Below, piece after piece: positions 57,030 through 64,000 of a stretch of 64,000 bases of DNA; position 1 is the stretch's first letter, and every line of letters starts with the position of its first letter. The position numbers and the translations under genes were made by a program. The stretch lies in assembly GCA_902761905.1 (NCBI GenBank), contig CACWMK010000004.1:1-64000 (forward strand), given 5' to 3'. The DNA is from an uncultured Prevotellaceae bacterium. GTDB taxonomy: Bacteria; Bacteroidota; Bacteroidia; Bacteroidales; Bacteroidaceae. Under the pieces are notes generated by a model. That model was not told where the DNA came from. It worked only from the letters and a program-made list of their open reading frames with translations, and searched no databases.

Positions 57030-60000
57030 TTAGAAGTTAAGTGATAAACCTACAGTAAAGCTGCGAGTAGTAGGATACTTGTCGCGGTAGTCAAGACCTG
57101 GTGTCATGAAGTTGTTATCAACCTCAGGATCCAGACCTGAGTAACCCGTGATACAGAACAGGTTTGTGGCGTTGGCATAGATACGAGCCTTCTTAATATA
57201 GTTGCCGACAACTCCCTTTGGCACAAAAGTGTAACCAAGAGTCAGATTTGTTAGCTTCAAGAAGTCGCCATTCTCCAGATGATCGCTCCAAATACCCTGC
57301 TTCATGGCGGGAGAGAGAGTTACCATCTTCTGCTCGCCTGTCTCTGGGTCGATATATGGTGTGCCGTCGGTATTGATGGCAGGATGCAGGTCGGCTGCAC
57401 TCTTCAAACGATTGTAGGCAATAGAGTTGTTCTCGTAGAAGGCACGCTGTGCGTTCAGAATCTTATAGCCCAACTGGCTGGTGAACTGCATGCTCAAATC
57501 AAAGTCCTTATATTTGAAGGTGTTGCCCCATCCGAGGATAACCTTTGGTGCACCGTTTCCTAAGCGCTGACGGTTCTCTTTCACATTCAGATTGCCGTTG
57601 AACTGCTTAACGGTCCATCCACCGTTACCATCGCTAGCCTCAACAAGTGCAAAGCCGTCCTTGTCGTAACCCACGAACTTAAGTCCCCAGAAGTCGCCAA
57701 GTGTCTCGCCTACCTCCATACAGTGGGTGGTAACAGAGATAGGATCCCAGCTGCCGGCTGACGGCCAGAGTTCCTGGAAGTTATCTGTCTCATAGAGATC
57801 ATTGCTCAACTTGAACAGCTTGTTCTTGTTATGCGAAGCAGTCAGTGTGGTAGTCCACTCGAAGTCCTTTGTCTGAACAGGAATGGCCTCGATCATAAAC
57901 TCAACACCTGTGTTACGCATGTCACCCACGTTAACCAATGTCTGGCTATAGAGGTTTGGTGGCATTGGCACATTATACCAGAAGAGCAGATCGTTGGTGG
58001 TCTTGATATAGAAGTCGAGTGTACCGTGAATACGTCCGTTCAGGAAACCATAGTCGAGACCGAAGTTCCACTCCTTTGTTACCTCCCACTTCAAGTCGGG
58101 GTTGGGGTTCTGCCCAACCTCAAGGGTTTTGATCCACTTGCCGTCCATCGACATCACATCGCCATATTCGGCAAAGTTATAGATGTTCTGTGCCAGATAA
58201 GAAGAGCTTGGTGTGATACCTGTAACACCATAACCAACACGGAGGCGCAGATTGTCGAGCCAGTTCTTGGTACTCTTCATAAACTCCTCGTTCATGATGT
58301 TCCAACCAAGAGAAACAGATGGGAATGTAGCCCACTTGTGATTTTCACCAAACTTAGAAGATCCCTCATGACGGATGCTGACAAGTGCGTTGTACTTATC
58401 GGCATAACCATAACTTACACGTCCGAAGAAACCTACGAGTTTATTATCATTTCTATAGCTGCCCATAGATGCATGGTGATCCTTGTCGGTCAGGAATGAA
58501 CCATTACCAAGGTTGTTCCACAAGAATGCAGTAGTAGAGAAATCGGTATTGCTGGCATTGAATCCATCGTACTCATTATAGAGGTAGCTATAACCCACGA
58601 TACCATTAAAACGATGCTCGCCCCACTGTGCATCATAGCGTGAGGTCAACTCAAGGTTCTTGTTGACATAAGTGCCATAGCTCTTAGATGCAGAACCGTT
58701 GTATCCCTGACGAACGATAGAGTAATGAGTTGGCGATGTCCAGTTCTCGCTATCGTTGGCACCCTCACCCCATGAAATCATCAGGTTGGTCTTCCAACCC
58801 TTGATGGGTTCCAAGGTTACATTACCAACCAACTGTGAGAAACGGTTACGGGTATTTCCGTATGCTTCGTTTTGCAATTCAATTGGGTTATAGTACTGCA
58901 ACTTATTGAAGTTCTCATAGTAGCTGCCGTCCTCATTATACACAGGTTCAGAAGGATTATGGATAACTGCCTGGCGATAAGCATAGCTTGCATCGGTGTT
59001 AGTATACTTCTGACGAGTTACCAGAGCATTAAAGTTGAACTTCAGCACATCATTCCATACATACTGGGTGTAGTCGAGCTGCATCTTAAAGTTCTCGTTA
59101 TCAGTATTGCGAATGACACCTTCTTCCTTACTATACGATACATTAGCTGCATAAGTAGCATTCCTTGAACCACCACTGATATTGATATCATGATTGTGCT
59201 TGAAACCAGCCTTGCGGGTAATGGCTTTCAACCAGTCAGTGTCGTAGCCCAGGTATTCCTGCTGTGTCTTACCATAGATTACATCATGTGAATCCATGAA
59301 ATCAGCTTTCTTAGTCCAATTAGAGAATGTTACATATCCATTGTAAGATACCTGTGCCTGTGTGTCACGTTTTCCACCTTTAGTGGTAATTATGATGACA
59401 CCATTGGCACCACGTGTACCATAGATAGCTGCGGCTGATGCATCCTTAAGTACGTCGATGGATGCGATATTCTCTGCAGCGACAGTGGTCAGGTCGCCCT
59501 CAATACCATCAACAAGGATAAGTGGGGTCAGACTGCCCACCAGTGTTGTTATACCACGAAGACGGATTGATGATGTTGCAGTTGGGCTACCGCTTGAGTT
59601 AATAACCGTCAGACCGGCAATTTTTCCTTTCACCAGTTCGGCAGCATCGCCGATCTTACCAGCATTGAAATCCTCAGCTTTTACAGAGGCAACAGCAGAG
59701 GTGATGTCGCCCTTACGCTGAGTGCCATAACCGATGACAACCACTTCGTTCAGTAGTGCATTGTCTTCCTCGAGAGTTACATCGCTACCGGCTTTCACTT
59801 CCTGAGTGTTGTAGCCGATGTAAGTAATTACGAGCACAGTATTGCGGCTCGATACATTAAGAGAGTAGTTACCGTCGAAATCGGTAACGGTTGCATTTTT
59901 GGTGCCCTTCTCGGTTACCGTGGCGCCGATTATCGGCTCACCCTTGGCGTCCTTGACAACACCTTTCACATTCACACCTTGCTGAGGATTCGAAACTTGT

Positions 60001-60110
60001 TTCGCTTGGCTTTGTCCAAGAGCTGCAGCAACGGCTGGCAATGTACTTTCTGCGGCATTAGCTCCAAGAGCTCCACCCAACAGAAGTAAACATAAGAAAT
60101 GTTTGTTCAT
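57030..60110 (-). CDS. SusC/RagA family TonB-linked outer-membrane protein
   Basis: This 1026-residue receptor has a signal peptide and a carboxypeptidase-regulatory-like domain (about 48-120; VKGVVKDAKGEPIIGATVTEKGT). The plug follows (about 125-235; EVVVIGYGTQRKGDITSAVASV, RGITTLVGSLTPLILVDGIEGD), then a 22-strand barrel ending RSFTVGLSLNF. It imports oligosaccharides across the outer membrane with SusD. Near residues 30-36 (LGQSQAK) the DNA carries a CGCTTGGCTTTGTCCAAGA sequence similar to the genome-repeat element seen in the methyltransferase gene; this may be coincidence. Confidence 0.95.
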   Translation of the reverse strand: MNKHFLCLLLLGGALGANAAESTLPAVAAALGQSQAKQVSNPQQGVNVKGVVKDAKGEPIIGATVTEKGTKNATVTDFDGNYSLNVSSRNTVLVITYIGYNTQEVKAGSDVTLEEDNALLNEVVVIGYGTQRKGDITSAVASVKAEDFNAGKIGDAAELVKGKIAGLTVINSSGSPTATSSIRLRGITTLVGSLTPLILVDGIEGDLTTVAAENIASIDVLKDASAAAIYGTRGANGVIIITTKGGKRDTQAQVSYNGYVTFSNWTKKADFMDSHDVIYGKTQQEYLGYDTDWLKAITRKAGFKHNHDINISGGSRNATYAANVSYSKEEGVIRNTDNENFKMQLDYTQYVWNDVLKFNFNALVTRQKYTNTDASYAYRQAVIHNPSEPVYNEDGSYYENFNKLQYYNPIELQNEAYGNTRNRFSQLVGNVTLEPIKGWKTNLMISWGEGANDSENWTSPTHYSIVRQGYNGSASKSYGTYVNKNLELTSRYDAQWGEHRFNGIVGYSYLYNEYDGFNASNTDFSTTAFLWNNLGNGSFLTDKDHHASMGSYRNDNKLVGFFGRVSYGYADKYNALVSIRHEGSSKFGENHKWATFPSVSLGWNIMNEEFMKSTKNWLDNLRLRVGYGVTGITPSSSYLAQNIYNFAEYGDVMSMDGKWIKTLEVGQNPNPDLKWEVTKEWNFGLDYGFLNGRIHGTLDFYIKTTNDLLFWYNVPMPPNLYSQTLVNVGDMRNTGVEFMIEAIPVQTKDFEWTTTLTASHNKNKLFKLSNDLYETDNFQELWPSAGSWDPISVTTHCMEVGETLGDFWGLKFVGYDKDGFALVEASDGNGGWTVKQFNGNLNVKENRQRLGNGAPKVILGWGNTFKYKDFDLSMQFTSQLGYKILNAQRAFYENNSIAYNRLKSAADLHPAINTDGTPYIDPETGEQKMVTLSPAMKQGIWSDHLENGDFLKLTNLTLGYTFVPKGVVGNYIKKARIYANATNLFCITGYSGLDPEVDNNFMTPGLDYRDKYPTTRSFTVGLSLNF

Positions 60111-60146
60111 ACCAATTTGTTTTTAGGTTTAATGATTTTATTAGGA

Positions 60147-62549
60147 TTATTTATTCACTTTCCATTCGAGTACGCCACCCGATTCTCCCTTACGAAGTTT
60201 GGCCAGAATTTTCAGTCCAGTAGTGCGTACGGGTTTGAAATCCACACTGTTGTAGCAGTCTTTCTGTACGGTATAAGGACTGTGGCCTTCTACCTCTTGC
60301 CACTCGCCGTTGGCATCCTTATAGTAGAGTGCCCACGATTCTGGGGTGCGGAAGTCGCCATCGTAATGATCGAATTCGAGCCAATAAACCTGAACGTTAG
60401 ACACATCGTACTCCTTATCAAACTGGTAGCTGATAGCTTCGGTGGTTCCTTGTTTCAGCCACCAGTAATGGTAAGGTTTAGATATATCGGAGGAGCGTTT
60501 GGGTTCCCACTGATCGTTCACACCACCGGCCCATGAGTCAACGGGGGCTGTCTCAGGTGCATCGTTCTGGATAGGACCGCGATTAGAGAAGGTCTGCGCC
60601 TTGCTGGCGATAGTAGGCAGAGGTGTGGCAACAGCCTTTGTTGGGGTATTGGCAACCCAGATTTCCATCTGCTGTGGGCCACGATTGTTCCATGTAGAAT
60701 AAGGAATAGCACGGAATCTTACATCCTTCACAGTTCCATCCTGCTGCAGTTCCTTTGCATCACCGCTCAAGGTCATCACGCCATTCAGCATGCTTGCATC
60801 GTAGCGGGCACTGATATTTGCAGAGTTAAGGATGTACTTATTAAACACCTTACCATCGGCCTGATCAGAACCTTCGAGACAGAACACGATAGGACCGCGC
60901 TCCAAAGCTACCTTGCCACGATTATCTTCAGCATTATCGTTAGCTACGATGCGACGAACGTTCATGGGGAAGTCGATCTCGATGACATCACCTTTCTTCC
61001 AGTTGCGCTGGATAGTAGCATAGTCGCCACCATCTGCAGCCACCTTCACGCCATTAACAGTAATAGCGTAGACTGGGGCTGCATCGTTATATTTATAGAG
61101 AGAGTTATTCGTTGGAGAAGTCTTCAGCCATGATGGAATGCGAAGTTTGATGGCAAACTTGCCAGCGCCCTTTGCTACCTTGATACTTATCCTGCCATCC
61201 CATGGATAGTCGGTAGTCTGCTCCAGTTCTACCTTACCAATCTTAGCTTTGCCCTGAGCATACAGGTTTACATAGATATCCCTACCCTGCTGAGCGTACA
61301 TATAACCTGGAACTGAAGCTACAAAACGGGTAATGTTGCCTGGACAGCAGGCACAGCCGAACCACTTCTGACGTTCGTGCTCGCCATCGCTCTCCAATAC
61401 ATTGTCGTAGAAGAACTTATCGCCGCTCAGCGATACGCCACTCAACACATTATTATATAGTGCACGCTCGCAAACGTCGATATACTTGCTTTCGCCAGTA
61501 GCCAGGAACATACGGTAGTTCCAGTAAACATTGGCGATAGCAGCACATGTCTCGCAATAAGCTGTGTGGTTAAACAATTCGTAGTTAGGACCGAAGCCCT
61601 CGCCCTGAGGACGGCTGCCGATACCACCTGTAATAAACAGTTTCTTGCTCGACATGTTCTCCCAGATACGTTTCAAAGCTTCGAAATAAGCCTTGTCGCC
61701 AGTAAGAGCAGCTACATCTGCCACACCACTATACAGATAACCAGCACGTACGGCATGACCTACAATCTCCTGCTGCTGCAGGATAGGCATGTGGTCCTGC
61801 GAATACTCTGAAGGGCGATGACCATCGGTACAACGCCCCGTCTCGTCCACAAAATACTTGGCGCCTTCCAGATATTTCTTGTTGCCAGTTACCTTATACA
61901 GCTTACAGAGTGCCATCTCGATGATGGGATGTCCGCCTGGACGATGAATCTGACCTTCGTTTGGTCCAAACGTCTTGCAAACCAAGTCGGCATTCTTGAT
62001 GGCCACATTCAAGAAGGTCCTCTTGCCGGTAGCACGATAGTGGGCTACGGCACTCTCGATAAGGTGACCTGAGTTGTAGAGTTCGTGCGAGTTAATCTTC
62101 TCCCACTTGTGGGTTCCCCACCATCCACTCAGGCGCGTACATTTATTAGTAACACACGTAGTCAGGTAACCATCTGGTTCCTGAGCCTTGGCGATGATGT
62201 TGATAACTGAGTCAAGATAATGATCTAGTTTGGCATCGTAGTGTACAGCGAGTGAGTAGCTGGCACCTTCGATAACCTTGTAAGGGTCGGTATCGTCGAA
62301 CGAGAAGTCACCTTTGTGCTCGCCCTTGATGAGTCCAGCGGCGATGGCAAAGTTGTCGAAACGTCCATTCACCTCACACTCATGAAAGGCAGAAGGGATG
62401 CTGACGGTACGATTGATCTCGATACGAGGCGACCAGAAACCATCATTAAGATGTACCTGCGTGAAAGGCACCTCTTGGATCTGTGTCTGAGCTACAGTCG
62501 AAAGACTGATGCTTGCAACCCCGATAACGGATAACAATAGCTTGTTCAT
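60147..62549 (-). CDS. GH127 beta-L-arabinofuranosidase
   Basis: This 800-residue secreted enzyme (signal to about residue 20, possibly a lipid-free periplasmic form) belongs to glycoside hydrolase family 127. FTQVHLNDGFWSPRIEINRTVSIP is the start of the (alpha/alpha)6 domain. The zinc-thiolate catalytic site is visible as Glu333 and Cys335 (YCETCAA) and Cys401-Cys402 (CACCPGN), the second Cys pair including the nucleophile. HypBA1-type members remove beta-L-arabinofuranose from hydroxyproline-linked arabino-oligosaccharides. About residues 655-800 add a discoidin-like carbohydrate-binding domain. It is the first gene of the leftward operon, with promoter near 62596-62604. Confidence 0.88.
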   Translation of the reverse strand: MNKLLLSVIGVASISLSTVAQTQIQEVPFTQVHLNDGFWSPRIEINRTVSIPSAFHECEVNGRFDNFAIAAGLIKGEHKGDFSFDDTDPYKVIEGASYSLAVHYDAKLDHYLDSVINIIAKAQEPDGYLTTCVTNKCTRLSGWWGTHKWEKINSHELYNSGHLIESAVAHYRATGKRTFLNVAIKNADLVCKTFGPNEGQIHRPGGHPIIEMALCKLYKVTGNKKYLEGAKYFVDETGRCTDGHRPSEYSQDHMPILQQQEIVGHAVRAGYLYSGVADVAALTGDKAYFEALKRIWENMSSKKLFITGGIGSRPQGEGFGPNYELFNHTAYCETCAAIANVYWNYRMFLATGESKYIDVCERALYNNVLSGVSLSGDKFFYDNVLESDGEHERQKWFGCACCPGNITRFVASVPGYMYAQQGRDIYVNLYAQGKAKIGKVELEQTTDYPWDGRISIKVAKGAGKFAIKLRIPSWLKTSPTNNSLYKYNDAAPVYAITVNGVKVAADGGDYATIQRNWKKGDVIEIDFPMNVRRIVANDNAEDNRGKVALERGPIVFCLEGSDQADGKVFNKYILNSANISARYDASMLNGVMTLSGDAKELQQDGTVKDVRFRAIPYSTWNNRGPQQMEIWVANTPTKAVATPLPTIASKAQTFSNRGPIQNDAPETAPVDSWAGGVNDQWEPKRSSDISKPYHYWWLKQGTTEAISYQFDKEYDVSNVQVYWLEFDHYDGDFRTPESWALYYKDANGEWQEVEGHSPYTVQKDCYNSVDFKPVRTTGLKILAKLRKGESGGVLEWKVNK

Positions 62550-62595
62550 ATTATACTTATTTATTGTTAGTAATCGTTAGAGTTTTGATTTCGAC

Positions 62596-62604
62596 GGCAA
62601 AATA
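62596..62604 (-). promoter_or_regulatory. Probable promoter -7 box for the utilisation operon
   Basis: Minus-strand TTATTTTGC-type box (TATTTTGC core), about 50 bases upstream of the GH127 start. It is probably the main promoter of the long leftward operon. Confidence 0.45.
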
Positions 62605-62742
62605 ACAAAAAAACAACGGAAACGGATGAAAGAATAGTCCAAGATACTAACAAAATAGTCTAAATATGGATAAAATGGGGGCTTTTGGACTATTTTTACA
62701 TTGAGATTAGACGATATTTTTATTCTGTTTTGCCAAAAGTTA

Positions 62743-62751
62743 CTATCTTTG
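62743..62751 (+). promoter_or_regulatory. Promoter -7 box for the GH97 gene
   Basis: TATCTTTGC, 28 bases before the ATG at 62779, divergent from the operon promoter. Confidence 0.65.
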
Positions 62752-62778
62752 CACCTGAAATCAAAACTCTAACGAAAA

Positions 62779-64000
62779 ATGATGATGAATCGTATCTTAT
62801 CATTCGCCACCTTATTAATAATATGTGGTTCGCTACAAGCCAAGAACCACATCGTAACTTCGCCCAACGGAAAGAATGTGGCGACGGTGGATGATGGACT
62901 TAATATCACAGTTTCACATGATGGAAAGCAAGTGGTAACAGTAAAGGCAAGCATTCGCGATGGATTAAAAAATGCTTCTGTTAAATCCAAAAACATCAAC
63001 GAAACGATTCAGGCGCCGTTTTACAGGCAAAAGGAGATTCGTATCGCAGGCAATCAGATGGATGTTAAACTTAACGATGGATTTAGTCTGCAGATAAGAG
63101 CCTACGATGAAGGGGTAGCCTATCGATTCTGTACGACCAACAAGAAGCAGACGGTCATCTTCGACGAGACGGCCGATTTCTGTTTCCCTGAAGACAGCAA
63201 AGCCTGGCTAGCCTACTCTACCAACGACGAAAAACCCTTCGCTATGGCCTTTCAGAACTTCTACGACGAAACGCTGCTAAGTAAGGCCAAGGATAAATAC
63301 ATATTTCTGCCAGCCACTATCCAGAGCGGCGGAGTAAAAGTAACAATACTCGAGAGCGACCTGCGCGCCTATCCAGGCATGTTCATGAAAGCCGACGGGC
63401 TAAAACTGAGAGCCGCCTTTGCAAAATATCCCAAGACTCTGGACCGCTACCCATGGCGAGGCATGACCTATGTAGCTGATACAGAGGATTATATCGCAAA
63501 ATCGACAGGCGCCAGGACTTACCCTTGGCGAGTGATGGCAATCACCGAAAAGGATACAGAGATGCCAGTAAACAACCTGGTTTATGCCCTCGCCACACCT
63601 AATCAGATTGGCGATACCAGTTGGATACGTCCCGGCAAAGTGGCATGGGACTGGTGGAACGACTGGAATCTAAAAGGTGTCGACTTCGAGGCAGGCATCA
63701 ACACGCGTACCTATCTATATTATATAGACTTTGCCGCCAAAAATCATATCCCATACGTGGTGCTCGACGAAGGTTGGTACGACTCTTCGAAAGCAGACAT
63801 AATGAATCCAATTGCCGCCATCGATCTGCAACAGCTGATAGATTATGGCAAGAAGAAGGGCGTAAACATAGTGCTTTGGACTGTATTCAACGTGCTCGAC
63901 GAACATCTGCGAGAGGCTTGCGAAAAATATACCAAGATGGGCATAGCTGGTTGGAAGATAGACTTTCTGGACCGCAACGACCAGACGGCTGTAGAAATGG
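62779..64000 (+). CDS. GH97 glycoside hydrolase (partial, continues beyond window)
   Basis: The open frame of 407 codons reaches the window end without a stop. It begins with three ATG codons and a signal peptide (RILSFATLLIICGSLQA), then the GH97 N-terminal beta-domain, then barrel blocks KVAWDWWNDWNLKG, PYVVLDEGWYDSSK and GWKIDFLDRNDQT. The Asp in WKIDF occupies the nucleophile position of retaining GH97 enzymes (alpha-galactosidases and beta-L-arabinopyranosidases); inverting SusB-type glucosidases lack it. A galactosidase or arabinopyranosidase fits better than an alpha-glucosidase and agrees with the GH127 neighbour. It is divergently transcribed from the operon. Confidence 0.85.
   Translation, partial: MMMNRILSFATLLIICGSLQAKNHIVTSPNGKNVATVDDGLNITVSHDGKQVVTVKASIRDGLKNASVKSKNINETIQAPFYRQKEIRIAGNQMDVKLNDGFSLQIRAYDEGVAYRFCTTNKKQTVIFDETADFCFPEDSKAWLAYSTNDEKPFAMAFQNFYDETLLSKAKDKYIFLPATIQSGGVKVTILESDLRAYPGMFMKADGLKLRAAFAKYPKTLDRYPWRGMTYVADTEDYIAKSTGARTYPWRVMAITEKDTEMPVNNLVYALATPNQIGDTSWIRPGKVAWDWWNDWNLKGVDFEAGINTRTYLYYIDFAAKNHIPYVVLDEGWYDSSKADIMNPIAAIDLQQLIDYGKKKGVNIVLWTVFNVLDEHLREACEKYTKMGIAGWKIDFLDRNDQTAVEM

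Overview
The window looks like a chromosomal segment of a plant-polysaccharide-degrading member of the Bacteroidales, most likely Prevotella/Segatella. The evidence is the repeated -7 box TAnnTTTGC upstream of genes, SusC/SusD pairs, a hybrid two-component regulator, a PorE-like OmpA lipoprotein, a BtuB-like receptor with an extended signal peptide, DUF4859/BACON lipoproteins and a shared C-terminal tail on secreted proteins. No tRNA, rRNA, CRISPR array or intact transposase was seen.

Layout. 1-3060: an HU-like DNA-binding protein behind a long structured leader, a 33-residue 'smalltalk' peptide, a double-glycine leader peptide, an orphan Cache sensor and a candidate small RNA. 3061-9250: a lipocalin-like lipoprotein, a GH8 oligoxylanase, topoisomerase III and a PorE-like lipoprotein. 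9162-10952: an operon of DUF6249, PspC, ECF sigma factor and DUF5056 genes. 11057-18408: an rRNA m5C methyltransferase, thyA, folA, a voltage-gated channel, a PI-PLC-like lipoprotein with a barrel partner, and an RpoD-like sigma factor with an unusual C-terminal extension. 18409-27904: myo-inositol-phosphate synthase, a BtuB-like receptor, dnaA, an operon of an RNR-like domain, folB, amidase and MlaD, and a nitroreductase. 28128-31969: an ExuT-like transporter, a KduI with a signal peptide, and an orphan GatC-type PTS permease. 32053-39806: two paired Cache sensors (one an active-looking kinase, one with a degenerate kinase end), a DUF4421 protein, a membrane protein, a cupin lipoprotein and a GH10-CBM6 xylanase. 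40675-42556: a PIN-type toxin module and a DUF3791/DUF3990 three-gene module. 42997-46077: a secreted arginine-deiminase-like protein, a broken ferredoxin gene and a histidine acid phosphatase.

46087-64000 is a polysaccharide/glycoprotein utilisation locus. A leftward run of closely spaced genes encodes GH127, SusC, SusD, a triple-DUF4859 lipoprotein, a BACON/DUF6055 protein, a broken CotH-like lipoprotein, a second DUF6055 protein and a hybrid two-component system. The phosphatase follows nine bases later. A GH97 gene diverges rightwards and runs off the window. GH127 beta-L-arabinofuranosidases act on hydroxyproline-linked arabinosides, and both DUF6055 proteins carry an HExGHxxQ...E signature like M60-type glycoproteases. 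The locus is therefore a candidate system for taking apart arabinosylated plant cell-wall glycoproteins, sugar and peptide together.

A second theme is repeats. Several families of short palindromic or heptameric repeats fill the spacers, and several lie in frame inside conserved genes (the methyltransferase, folA, the PorE-like gene, the BtuB-like gene and possibly susC).
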